This document shows positions 25,119 to 37,572 of a stretch of DNA of 64,000 nucleotides, one piece after another (position 1 is the stretch's first letter; every line of letters begins with the position of its first letter). The DNA is from Phlebiopsis flavidoalba (Eukaryota; Basidiomycota; Agaricomycetes; Polyporales; Phanerochaetaceae). Location: the NCBI GenBank assembly GCA_035772785.1, contig JAOCPU010000019.1, positions 248,001-312,000 on the forward strand, given 5' to 3'. The notes beneath the pieces were generated by a model. It saw nothing but the letters and a program-made list of their open reading frames with translations. It did not search any database and was not told the DNA's origin. Both the position numbers and the translations under genes were made by a program.

Positions 25119-25358
25119 TATACAGTAGACAGTGCTTAGGCTGTAATCACACCCATTGACTCAAGGTTATCAGTTCGAGTGTGGAACAACATACGTGCAT
25201 AAAGGTGAGTCAAACATGGCATAGAACACGCATACAATGGGGCAAGCAACGTTGGGGGGCATAAGACGGTCTCCAAACCATAGATATTCAGAAGTACAAT
25301 TAGCAGCTAGAAGCGGAGCGTGGAAGGGCGGCCAAAGGGAAAGGGAATTCTTACGACG

Positions 25359-26250
25359 TCAACCACCGAAGAAACCAGAGGGCGCAGCCACGGGGAACGG
25401 TACTCCGAGACAGTCATCACTGCAATGGTCAGACCATGACGAAAATATAGCGGACCTCTCGCCACGGAGACGGCGGGCCAGAGCCTGTGGACATCAAGTT
25501 GAGTGATCTGACAGATGCGCACAGGAATGCGGGCGACGGTCACCAGATCCGCCTTGGGCTGGATGGTGACACGCTTGGCGTGGATGGCGGCCAAGTTGGT
25601 GTCCCTCGGAAGAGGGAAAGACCCGGGAGGTAAGCCTCGGCGGCCTCCTGGAGAGCCATGACGGCGGAGGACTGGAAACGGAGGTTCCGTCTATGGCAAT
25701 GCAGGTTAAGAATGGATGCATATGTAGACGCGGAGTAGAACAAACCTTGAAGTCCTGGGCGATTTCACGGATAAGACGCTGGAAGGGGAGCTTGCGGATG
25801 AGCAGCTCGTGGACGTTCTGGTAACGACGAATTTCCGGAGAGCGACGGTACCGGGGGGCGGAAAACCTTGTGAGGCTTCTTCACACCGCCTGGTCGCAGC
25901 CTGTAGTCGATTACATTGCACAAGACACAAGGTTCAGAGGCGGGAGAGGAGAAAGGGCAGGTCCGGTCAGTGACGCTGCGGATAGACGCCGGTTGAGAGG
26001 CAACGTACCGTGGCGGTGGCCGTCTTCCTCGCGGCCTTGGTGGCGAGCTGCTTACGGGGGGCCTTGCCTGTGAAGAAGAATCGACGGGTGAATACTGAAA
26101 GCCCGATGTTTCGAGAGAGTGAGCGGTGGCCAACACACCTCCGGTGTGGACTTGCGGGCGGTTTGCTGTAGACGTTGATAACGACGTTAGCGCCGTTGAC
26201 GACGACGAAAAGAGGCATCAGAGTGTCGGACACACCTTAGTACGGGCCAT
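25359..26250 (-). CDS. Histone H3
   Basis: Core nucleosome histone. Exon 1 encodes only MARTK (26236-26250); exon 2 (26139-26165) encodes QTARKST-G; exon 3 has [17 protein letters not shown]; then [70 protein letters not shown] and, after an intron, [10 protein letters not shown] at about 25452. Departures from canonical H3 (NVH for KST before [13 protein letters not shown] for FEDT) are each explained by one insertion plus one deletion, so I do not call a variant histone. No stop follows GERS directly: the frame runs on for about 30 codons to 25359, by error, by another intron or as a real tail. Convergent with ESF1. Confidence 0.88.
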
Positions 26251-27820
26251 ATCGAATTATCTGAGGGGTTGCGAAGAGTTTAGAAGGGACGGGGACGAAC
26301 GACGGCGGGACACGAGCGTGGGGGCGTCGGCGAGATGGGGGTGGGCGGAGAGGAGGCGTTGCGGGGAGTTGGGGCCTTTTCTGGCCTTTTCGCGCAGGAC
26401 AGTTCCTCTCCGATGACTCAATTCCCACGCTCGAACCGAAACTCTTTTGTAGCTCAGGCACTCCAGAACTTCCGTTCGCATCTTCACAGTCTTTCGCCGC
26501 CTTCGTTTCGCCCTCCCTCCGGCCTAAACCTACAACGCTAGGAATGTTTTTCTGAACTTGCTCAAACCGTATATCCGTCTATCAAGGACGTTCAAAAACG
26601 TTATAACTGAGCCCGCCACCCTAGGCGTGTGTTCGATGAAATCAACGCCAGTTCCTAAAGTCCACAGCGAGCTCTACGACCGAAGCCACGCGCGGGCGGG
26701 CTAGTGACATGTTCGGCCGCACGGGCCATCCGCTGTGAGGATTTCCTTGTCTGATTCGGCCCAATAGCTATAGTGAAGGAGTGATTTTTACGGAGTCAAG
26801 CTCGGATTTGATATGTAAATTATTACCGCAGGGCGATGAATTCGCAGAAAGGAACGACATCACTGCTGCCCTCTGCCCACTACCTCGGAAGATAAAGCGC
26901 CCTTGGTAAAGTGCATTCGGATATTGCCATGTTTGAAGCACGCATTCAATGTGGCAAGATTTCAAACCAGTATTTAAAACTACGCAGTGCTTTAGATATA
27001 CTCTTGTCGCTACTACTCATGAGAGCAGAAGTTCGTTGCGTATATTCCACACCCTCTTCCGCGTTTTGGCACTGCTCAACTCAATCTTTTTCTCAAAAGT
27101 TATGTATAATCTGAGAAATGAACATCCGTTTCTTGAGGTAAACGACAGACTTTAGTTGAGGTCAAGCGGCATCCTCATAGATCTACACCCGAGATATCTT
27201 TGCATTCTTCGCATGATCACACTACGACTGGTTTGACATTCGAGACTGTGGTTTTGCTATTTGTTTGCTGTCCTAACAGCTTAACATCTAGTCGCCATAA
27301 ACATGTCTCCAGTGAATTATAATTCACAAGTAAGCATTCATGCTCTATCTTCTAGGGCAGCTTGATACCTTTTAGTCTTTTCTTCTCTCTCTGCGTGAAC
27401 GTCGTTTACTCAGTCCATTCTCTTCTGCCACGGCAATGGTAACTCAGTGTCATACATTCACCCTGCTGCTCGATCAAATACTGACCCTTCCAGAGCATAT
27501 GAGGTGGCTACGGTGGATATCTCAAGTTCTCCGCTCGATCAATTTTCCAGTTCATTATTTCTCTGCCATCGCGGTCAGCAGTGGCTGCGTTCCGGCGAGG
27601 GCCTCCATCGACCATCTTCGCCGCCGCAACTGGGCCATCAAAAACTTACGCGCTCACGCGTCAACAGCGTGGTAATCACGTGCTGTTTAATGCTTCCACG
27701 TGGGTACGACACGGCGATCGCGTTGATCAACGCGTTAGTCTACGCGCAATAAATTTCTAGGTTCGGATCCCGCTTGCACCTCTCCCATCATCTCCCCCAC
27801 TTCCCGTCTCCGTCCCCGCC
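26251..27820. other. Intergenic region between H3 and the homeodomain gene
   Basis: The H3 promoter must lie in the first few hundred bases. No partner H4 gene is found, though H3-H4 pairs are common in fungi. An open frame at 27447-27752 (plus) has Ser/His-rich sequence and no domain I recognise. Confidence 0.4.
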
Positions 27821-29107
27821 ATGGCCTTGCCCGCCCCACCTAGAAGCCCTAACTCACTGTGTCCGGACGTCGTCGGCGTCGAGTGTGTCGTCTGTCGACA
27901 CCCAAATGAGCGTCGACGACGTCTGGGCACCTGAGGGATCCCGAAGCCCCGCGCCGAACCCGCAAGCGCTTTACGAGCACCCAGCTCATGATGCTTGAGC
28001 ACCTCTATCACTAAGTCGTACCTCCCATCCTACCCCGCGAACAGCGTGAAACATTAGCGAGAGACGCTACGTCTATGTGTGTAGCTCATTACGCCTCGCA
28101 CAACGGTCGACGATTGCTGTACAACTTCTCTCTTACGTCCGCAGCGAGCTCCGCTCGTCACGGTGCTGGTTGGGGCCAGAATAAGCGACAGACGCGTAAA
28201 ACGCAAAGTTCCTCCCTCTAAACACAATGCGACCCCCGGTCTCGGACTCACGGGGCCGGTATTCGAGTTTTTGATGGCTTCTGGGACGACGCTCCTCGTG
28301 CTCGCGTCCGGGCGACGGCCGACGTATCGCCCTCAACACACGAGCTCGCGCTCACCATTGCTCTCCGCCTCCCCGTCTCTCTCCTCTGATCTCAACCGCA
28401 AGCAGCGGCCCGCGCACGGTACCGCGGCGCATCACAAGCCCCACGGTCACCTGCTTCCCCACCATCGCCCGCCAGCTGACAGGCGCGCGGCGGCCGTCGT
28501 TGGATCACGTCGCGACGACCCGCGGCGGAACGCGAACGCTCGTACGCGAATCACGGACACCACACCGCGCACGCCTACGGCGTCTGCGCACGTACTCGAC
28601 GCCGCACGACCCGCGGAGTCTCATGGGAGAGCATGCCGAGCTCGCTCGCCGAGTCCGTTGAGCCCCGCTATCGACCGGGCGACCGGGAGCTGCTCGATTT
28701 TGGCCTGGCGCCGTTGCCGCTTCGCGCCCGACGCTCGAGTGGGCCTGCGCCGCCGCGCGTGTGTCTGGCCGCAAAAGAAGAAGACGAGGAGATGATGGAT
28801 ATGGTCCCCGATGCGTGCGGAGGAGATACGAAGAAGACGAAATGGATGACAATCCGCACGAAGCTCTTACGCCGAGAGAGTAGTGAAGCGTTGGCTCACA
28901 AGGTGGGATCTGGAAAGCAGGCAAGCAGCGGGGCTCGAACGTCCGTCCGATTGTTCTCTCTCGACGTCGAGGCGCGCGACACCGAAGGCTGCGGCGAAGA
29001 TGGTGTTGGAGCAGGATGTCATGGAGGCTGCCCTCGCATTGTGTGGACTTGGCGGTGTGAGGAGGCGTTGCAAAAGGACGGTCTGTCATTCAGCGGTTGT
29101 AAGCTAA
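27821..29107 (+). CDS. Homeodomain transcription factor
   Basis: The homeodomain is split by an intron. The first part reads RRTRKRFTSTQLMMLEHLYH followed by PREQRETLARDAT at about 27945-28070. The second part follows an acceptor near 28143: ELRS, then with two single-base shifts TVWFQNKRQT, the helix-3 signature. The N-terminal region is Ser-rich (SSASSVSSVDTQMSVDDVW). Downstream is a long low-complexity region (His/Pro/Arg-rich), then RATGELLDFGLAPLPLRARR, KEEDEEMMDMVPDACGG and a C-terminal block AKMVLEQDVMEAALALCGLG before the stop at 29107. It resembles the stand-alone fungal homeobox class, not the HD1/HD2 mating-type pair, because no divergent partner lies next to it. Start ATG 27821 is tentative. 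Confidence 0.75.
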
Positions 29108-29737
29108 GTCGTCGGCGCAATGGATGATCTTAATCACTGTGTAGTAGGCGCTTCATATTCTCACCATTGAACATTGTATACCACTCTACATACCACTTCA
29201 TTTAGCTACCTAATGGCATCGCATTCATGTATCATGCATCGCCCATGCATTACAAAAGCATATGCCAAGGTTTTCGAGTCCAATCTATGCCACGTTTTTC
29301 GCATCACTTGGGGCCGCTGTAGTACTGTTTTTTAGCTTTTACAATGATTTTCAAAACACGCTTCAATTGAAAATGACTTCATATCGTGGGATGCAACGGA
29401 ACGTTCTGTTGCCGCAACTGAATACCAGGTTGGCTTGCGAACGAACCCCCGGCGATGAACGGGTGTGGAGACCGTCCATGCACACCGATGGCTTTCGTAT
29501 GCGCGCATGCACACCACCGATGGTGCACGACATACATGTGAACCCGAGTGGTTTCGAGGGTTTCCTGCTCTCGATCCATCCCACATTCGTCGGGTCATCG
29601 TATCAGCTTGAGTCTAACTGGCGGCATCTGAGTGGCAGAGTAAAGACATCTACAGTTACCAATGGAACTACCGCAAAAACTCACCTGTAGTAAGGTATGT
29701 TGTTTCCGCATGAAGTGAACACCCTCATGATTCCTCT
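29108..29737. other. Intergenic, convergent 3' ends
   Basis: An open frame at 29262-29690 (plus, 142 codons) has no recognisable domain. Otherwise AT-richer sequence separating the 3' ends of the homeodomain and GON7-like genes. Confidence 0.4.
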
Positions 29738-30033
29738 CTATCTTTCCTCTTCTTCGTCCTCCTCCTCCTCATCCTTTTTAACAGCCTTCGGCTCCTTGGG
29801 TCAGTTCCTTCGGTTGCCCACGGCGTCCCGCCACACTGTAAGTTCTTCTCCTACAGCAAACATTCTTTCCTTTTTCCAAGGCCTCTCTCAGCTCGGCGTA
29901 GTATTCCTTCAAGTTCGTCTTTTCAGACACAAGCGAAGTGCATTTCGAGCGTCCGGGACTTCTCTAGCGACGGCGCTGGTGTGTCTGCGGGCCCGGGATT
30001 GAGCTCGTACGTGATGGTGACGTTCTTGCTCAT
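29738..30033 (-). CDS. GON7-like EKC/KEOPS complex subunit (tentative)
   Basis: A small acidic protein of about 95 residues. It starts MSKNVTITYELNPGPADTP, continues (after one-base shifts) KTNLKEYYAELREALEK, then VWRDAVGN and an acidic tail KEPKAVKKDEEEEDEEEER, stop 29738. The size, the pattern 'short beta-like N-terminus, YY..LR.AL helix, W-R-D-x-V-G-N, acidic tail' and the lack of other domains fit fungal Gon7, a disordered KEOPS subunit needed for tRNA t6A formation. Gon7 is poorly conserved, so this is a pattern-based call. Possibly one short intron. Divergent from the methyltransferase gene. Confidence 0.5.
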
Positions 30034-30708
30034 GATGTGAGACGTTTTTTATATAGTGGGTCTTTAGCGTTGACAGGCGATGCGAGGCAACCAACGATTG
30101 GATTAGAGGAAATCGACTGGTCGCCGAAACGCCCTTGCGCGAGATACGATCTGGGGATCGAAAACGTGGCGTCGGTGATGGCCGACCGTACCCCGGACGT
30201 CCAGCAAGATTTTTGGAGGCGGGTCTGTACGTCGGCTGCGACTTGTTTCCCGACACCACCAACGCTCTCCAAGATGCCTCTCCTCTTGTCATAATTCGCG
30301 AGGGTAGCAGACGTTGCCCTCACCCCGACACACTTTTCTTATCGGACTTCAAGCTGTAAAAATACATCGGCCCATATGCACTTTTCATGCATATTGCTCT
30401 ACCCGCAGGACACTCGCATTCACCTCTAGATTTCACCATAGATTTCATACGACATAGAAATGTATACTACCCTCATGCACCATATATACCGCCAACATCA
30501 AGCTTGCCACCAGTCGCTCGCTTATCGCGGTACTCGACGGATGACATTGATCAAGCGTTGCAGAATCTCCGTGCAATTTACGGTCCACTTGGAAGTTACA
30601 AGGCTGCCCCAAGTCCCGCTGTGTGCAAAGCGCTCCCTAGTTACAGTTGCTCATTCACATAGAACTACATCAAAGTCCGCTTGACAACTCTGGTCCCGAT
30701 TCCGGGAT
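30034..30708. promoter_or_regulatory. Divergent spacer between GON7-like and methyltransferase genes
   Basis: A 675-bp region holding both start-side flanks. An open minus frame at 30030-30323 reads into it without a recognisable domain. No defined element seen. Confidence 0.35.
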
Positions 30709-31724
30709 ATGCCTCTAATCGCCGAGGAGGACGATGTGCACAACCGCCGGTGAAGATGTCGACGAGGAATCCGATCTGGATGTCCTCCGCGAGGACCCGT
30801 TCGAGAAAGAGTTCGCGATACCCGCTGGCTTACGGGTTTTGCTGGCCGCTCTGAAACATGGGTTTTTATGACACTGCAGCATCGCGGAAGAAGTAACGAC
30901 GCGCGGACAGCTCTGGTGGACGCCGGAACACGCCGCCGCGTCTCTTCTCGCATCGTTCTCCGGAGATGAGGAGGTCGGATGACACGCAAGAGGACGGCCT
31001 TACGCGCACATTCGCTTTCCGCTGGGGCAGGGAGGCGACAAGATCGAAGTCGTGCTCAACGATGCCCCCCTCTCGAACACCGACCACACCTCTCGTCGGC
31101 TTGCAGAGCTGGGGCAGCGCGCGATTGTCTTCGGCTGCGAGCGCATGTGCATGTCTCCGCAGTCTTTCAGGACTCGACCCCCACCGCGTTTGGCCTTCGC
31201 ATTCTCGAGCTTGGTGCCGGCACCGGGCTCCTGAGTCTCGCAGCCGCAAAGCTCTTCCCTCCGTCGGACCCACGCGCTCATTGTCGCCACAGATTACCAC
31301 CCATCTGTGCTCGCGAACCTCCAGGCCAACGTGTCGACCAACTTCCCCTGCGCTTTCCCCTCCACCCGTGTCAGTACTCCCGCTCGACTGGCAGCATCCG
31401 CGCTACGACGCCCCGCTCGATGCGCCGTTCGACGTCATCCTCGCCGCGGACGTAATTTACCACACCGAGCACGCGCGCTGGATCAAGAACTGCGTCGAGC
31501 ATCTGCTCTCGCGCAACGGCGGGGTCTTCTGGCTTATCATCCCCGTGCGGTCGACGGGCAGACATGAGGGTATGGGGAGCACCGTTGATGCGGTCTTTCC
31601 CAAGGCTGCTCGGGCGGAAGAGGGGATGTTGGCTATCCTGGATATGGAGAGGTTAGAGAAGCATAGCGGGATCGGGAGGGCTGATGAGAGTGGTTACACG
31701 CTGTACAAGATTGGCTGGGTATAG
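30709..31724 (+). CDS. Class-I SAM-dependent methyltransferase (Methyltransf_16 / EFM-type lysine methyltransferase family)
   Basis: Starts MPLIAEEDDVHN; the N-terminal part has DEESDLDVLREDPFEKEF and QLWWTPEHAAASLLASF. SAM-binding motif I is LRILELGAGTGLLSLAAAKL, followed by ALIVATDYHPSVLANLQAN (post-I acidic residue), VLPLDWQHP (motif II region), FDVILAADVIYHTEHARW (motif III) and SGYTLYKIGWV at the C-terminus, stop 31724. The D-V-I-Y/W-x after the acidic loop is typical of family 16 enzymes that methylate protein lysines such as those of elongation factors. The exact substrate cannot be read from sequence. Two or three single-base shifts in the first half; the last ~130 codons are clean. 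Confidence 0.82.
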
Positions 31725-32052
31725 AGGCAGGCTTATTGTATATACTAATTACAACGTAATTCCATCGTCGCAGGATCTAGCATGTATCATTCATCGGATA
31801 CAGCCAAGGGCTCTAAGCTCTCGTCATGTAGCACGGATGCGAAATGCAACTGAAGCAGTCTATACCTGGAATGACATGCGCATCTTGAGGCACTTACAAA
31901 ATATCGAAGGCTCCATACATCCGTATATCCTTTGAAATGGAGACGTTTCTGCGCATCTGCCATATTCTTTCTCCAGACCACTCAGTGAAGAGAGGATGAT
32001 AGTGATGTCGTGCATAAAGTATCGGAAGATGTATGATATCAACGCTGGTTAT
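31725..32052. other. Convergent 3' region, nothing recognised
   Basis: AT-rich spacer between the stop codons of the methyltransferase and mitochondrial L2 genes; contains only 3' flanks. Confidence 0.5.
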
Positions 32053-33283
32053 CTACAGGTTGCGCTTCTCCACACCCCTCGGCCGCTCCTTCACAACAAA
32101 CTTGTTGCTGTTCTTTGGTCCCCTATCGGTCCAGGCTTGCGTGTACGCTTGCCCTTGCAAAGCCAGCCCCAAACGGAGCGAGGAGCCTTATTACCCTTCG
32201 ATTTACCACGACCTCCTCCGTGAGGGTGATCGCACCTAGGTCATGCTTTAATAGCGGCTTTGTCTGTTTCAGAAGTAGGACACACTGTTCTGTTCATGGC
32301 CATACCACGAACGCGAGGTCTGCGGCCGAGCCACCGGTTCCGTCCAGCCTTGCCCAGGTTGCGGTTCATCCACAACGGGTTGCTCACTCTTCCAATAGTC
32401 GCCACGCAGTCCTGCAACACCTTGCGAATCTCTCCACTCTGCAACCGGATGTGCGAGTACTTTCCGGCCGCCTCGTGGATAACAACTTGAGCAGACGTGC
32501 CCGCCGAGCGCACAAGCCTGGCGCGGCCATCGGGCTTGAGGGCGATATTGTGTATCATCGTGCCGGTGGGTATGAGACGCAGGGGAAGCACGTTCCCGAT
32601 TTTGAGGGTCATGTTGCGGAGCACACCGAGCGCGAGCGACGCAGAGGACGACGTTCCGCCCTCTCCCTCGCCTGATTCGAGCGCCTTGCCGCGGAGGGAT
32701 TTCGAGTCCTTGAAGCCGGGGGACGTATCCGTCGGGAATGCCTTGCCGGGAAGCTCTCGACGACATGTCCGGCGCGCGCAGACCCTCTGTCGCGAGTATA
32801 TAACTCCATGGCTGCTCCAACTTCGGGTTACGGTTCTTTATGAGCGCGATGTGGGCGGACCGACCCGGGTCGTACTCGATACGCACGACATCGCACGGAC
32901 CCTGGCTCGGTACGCATAAAATCGACGAGCCGAATGCGACGTTTGTGACCGCCGCCACGGAAACGAATGGTTATGCGACCATGACCGTTTCGTCCACCTT
33001 TTCGGCGGAGAGGAGCGGTGAGGTGGCGAAGAGGACGTCCTTCGTAAAGATGAGGGTTGAGAGGACGCTTGAGGTGACGGAGACCTGGGGTTACGGGCTT
33101 GTATGTTTTATAAAGCGAGGTCGTCTGCCGGAATGCGTCGTTCAGGTTCTGCGAGCTGGTCCCGACTTCAGTTGCAAATGGGCGGGTGAGTGCCTGCAGA
33201 CGCGGCAGGGTCGACGTGGAGGGTGCCTTCAAGGAGGTGAAGCACGTCTTGAGCAGGTTAGACCCGCATCGTGCAGACAACAT
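32053..33283 (-). CDS. RML2: Mitochondrial large-subunit ribosomal protein bL2/uL2m
   Basis: The N-terminus from 33283 ([28 protein letters not shown]) is Arg/Ser/Thr-rich without acidic residues, as in mitochondrial presequences. The body follows bacterial-type L2: [100 protein letters not shown], then after an intron the peptidyl-transferase-site motif [13 protein letters not shown], and the C-terminus [19 protein letters not shown], stop 32053. The protein binds 23S-like rRNA in the mitoribosome. Introns of ~50 nt interrupt the N-terminal and C-terminal parts; one frame shift in the last exon. Confidence 0.9.
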
Positions 33284-33424
33284 CCGTACGATGGTCGTCG
33301 CCGAGTCCGACGTCGACGGTGTAAAGGTCGTTGAACAGCGCCCGCCCCGAACCAATCCTGAAATTCCGCTGGATATTTGTTTGCCCACGTCCAATAGGCG
33401 CCCTCATTTCTATCCTCAACCGCC
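33284..33424. promoter_or_regulatory. Short bidirectional promoter, RML2 / RVB2
   Basis: Only 141 bp separate the two inferred ATGs, which are transcribed away from each other. Both promoters and 5' UTRs must overlap here or extend into the genes. Confidence 0.6.
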
Positions 33425-35237
<1,813 letters not shown>

Positions 35238-36744
35238 ATGCTTCAACTGGTAGTGTAGCCCTTCGAGCGGTCCGATCGCACTGTACTATGTGCGTCTTCA
35301 CCCCTCGACAGATCGCCGCCGTGCTCAACTGACATACACTTCCAAGTTCTTGTTCTATAATTGCATTGCCCGGTGGCTTACGGCTGCAGTTGAATAACTT
35401 GGCCTTGGTCCTAGGTCAGGTCCTATCTCTTGCTCCGCCACGCGCGAATAGAGCGGTTCTGCTATTGAACGCTATCTGAAAGGCACGGGAAGGTCTTGTG
35501 TCCATTGCGTTCCATCCGACGTTCATACGTACTGTCCCAAAGGGGAGCTCACGTTTTGGCGTACACTAGATCCCATAAATCCGTAGCCTTGGGCTTGGAG
35601 TGATCGACGTATCCCGAGTCAGTGGATGCAGTGGAACGCATTCAAAAATACGCAATGTCGCAGGGATTGGCACACCGCGATATGCCCGACGCTGTACGAG
35701 GCACTCGGTGGCGATTTGCAACTAGGCCCAAATGGAGGCGTTTTCTCCCTCGCATCCTAGCGCTACAGATCAACATCTCGACGGATGGGGACATACCGAG
35801 TTCATGCATACGTGGCCATCGACCTCCACACCACCCAATGTTTGCCGTTACATCCGTCATTAGCAAAGCTATGCGCATTCCGTGAAGTCGCCGAGCAACA
35901 AAGAGGTCAGCAGCGTCGTGCGGCACATGGTCCGGAGAGATGGGCAAGACATGTACGGGGTTCAAACCGTTGTGAGGATGTCTGAAGAGGGGTTTTATGT
36001 CCCACCCCCGCCCGATGGTATCTTTCCTTCAGCCTGCGTCATTGTTACTCGACCCATGGGGCTGCCACAGGATTTCCGTGGTCGGCCCATTCAACGGCGG
36101 CTCCGCGGGCGATGTTCAAGGCTGGCTCGTCGCACCGAGAGAAAATGCTGCCTGGGATGGGCAGCAGCTCGTCTCCCACGGCATGGGTATGCCCCGTCAA
36201 CCGTGTGGGGTACGTTCCATCGAACTGAATGCATTTCTCCGCTGTCACCAATGCAAGGTTAAACGTCGCTGATAGCCCCTTTGACAGTCAAATGCCTCTT
36301 CAATGCCTCTAAGCATGTTAACAGCGAGATGACACACGAGTATTTGCCCCGAGTTCTCCCTGACCTCATTTGTAGACTATTGCATCTATTCTGTGCCTCC
36401 TTCTATCGCCCACGGCAGACGACCGCTGTCTTCGGGCGCCGGAGTCAGCGCATCTTCGCGTTCCGAGAGTTCAGTCTCATGCGGGCAAAACACGTCTCGA
36501 CACATATGCTATTGGTTCGCCAACGGACCACTCTCGGTCAGGTCAGGTCAAGGTCCCTACTGGCTAGGCATGGCGCGAACAGCTAATGAGAGGGTCCGTA
36601 TAGGGTTTGCGATGGTCCGGCCCGCTCCACGCCAGGATACTTATATACCAGCTAATTATCCGTCGGGGCCTCGCTCAACCCCCTTGAGTTCCGCAAACCA
36701 TCCGAGTCTCTACCACTCTATTATCCGAATCCACTCAGTCCAGC
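35238..36744. other. 1.5-kb spacer without a recognised gene
   Basis: Overlapping open frames at 35622-36262 (plus) and 35642-35965 (minus) carry no domain I recognise. A fragmentary gene on the plus strand is possible but cannot be supported. The end, from about 36600, is probably the promoter of the next gene. Confidence 0.4.
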
Positions 36745-37387
36745 ATGGTGAGCCCCTCTCTTGCGCTGCATCGTCGAATGGAAGTGACGTACTTTGACGC
36801 AGACCCTCTCGAACAAGACACAGCTCCATTCACTGAAGAAGGCTATGCGGTCGAGCCTGAAGTCGAACGTAGGTCGTCGTTGATTCTTCTCAACATCTGT
36901 GTGAGCTGACGACATGCTGCTTCACCAGCACACTCAGTCTTACTCGCCGAACAGGATTAATCGCGCCTTCGGCTGCCCAGTCAGAATGCAGCACTCTCGT
37001 AAGTGACCCTTTCCAAACTGATCAGTCAAACATTACTAAAGATCCGCGTCCTAGGTTGATTTCGGAGATGATTACCTCGACGAGAGCGATGAACAAGAGC
37101 AGGACGCTATCTCCGTCCTGCAGTCTGAGAACAGCGCCTGGACGCGTTCACGCCCATCCCCCAGTGAACAGGGCCAGCACGCCAAAGCCACAGGCCCAGG
37201 GGACAGCTGTCGTAAGCTCACATAGTCCCACCTCATGTACCGGACATTGATGTATGTTGTCAGATGTTGGAGTCGGGACGACATGTCCTGGAACATCCCG
37301 CGCGATGCGAATGAGATCGATTCCTACGCGTATCCTCCGCGCACTCGCAGGTCAATAAATCAGGTGGTGCTCCAACCCCGCGAGTGA
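36745..37387 (+). CDS. Small hypothetical protein, four exons
   Basis: I do not recognise the family. ATG 36745 gives MVSPSLALHRRMEVTYFDAD and an acidic region (DTAPFTEEGYAVEPEVE). Three introns with good borders (GTAGGT..CCAG, GTAAGT..CTAG, GTAAGC..TCAG, each ~50-60 nt) join it to THTQSYSPNRINRAFGCPV, then DFGDDYLDESDEQEQDAISV, and a last exon WSRDDMSWNIPRDANEIDSY ending VVLQPRE with stop 37385-37387. The frame is kept through all three splices without any indel, unusual in this window, which supports a real gene of about 150 residues. Predicted acidic, mostly disordered and soluble, with no signal peptide. Function unknown. Confidence 0.55.
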
Positions 37388-37572
37388 TACGGACCCTCCC
37401 GCAGTGACATTCACAGTTCTATTCTTATTTTATATTGAAGTTTTGCAGAAGTCTCAGTGTATTGTAGAAAGCAATCTGTATTTTCCACCAACATTTTGAG
37501 ATAGCATTTCGTATTCATGACATATGTATTCAATGCAGCATGAGGGTTACATACGGTACATGCGGTGGCGTA

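Noticed and set aside
25359..26250. Divergent histone H3 or CENP-A-like variant
   Set aside because: Apparent substitutions (NVH for KST, FRGT for FEDT) are each explained by a compensating insertion and deletion; N-terminal tail and core are otherwise canonical H3.
27740..27785. tRNA-like T-arm (GGTTCGGATCCCGC)
   Set aside because: The five bases on either side of TTCGGAT do not pair, and no acceptor or anticodon arm is found upstream.
27821..29107. Mating-type A (HD1/HD2) locus
   Set aside because: Only one homeodomain gene is present, with no divergent partner and no MIP-type flanking gene.
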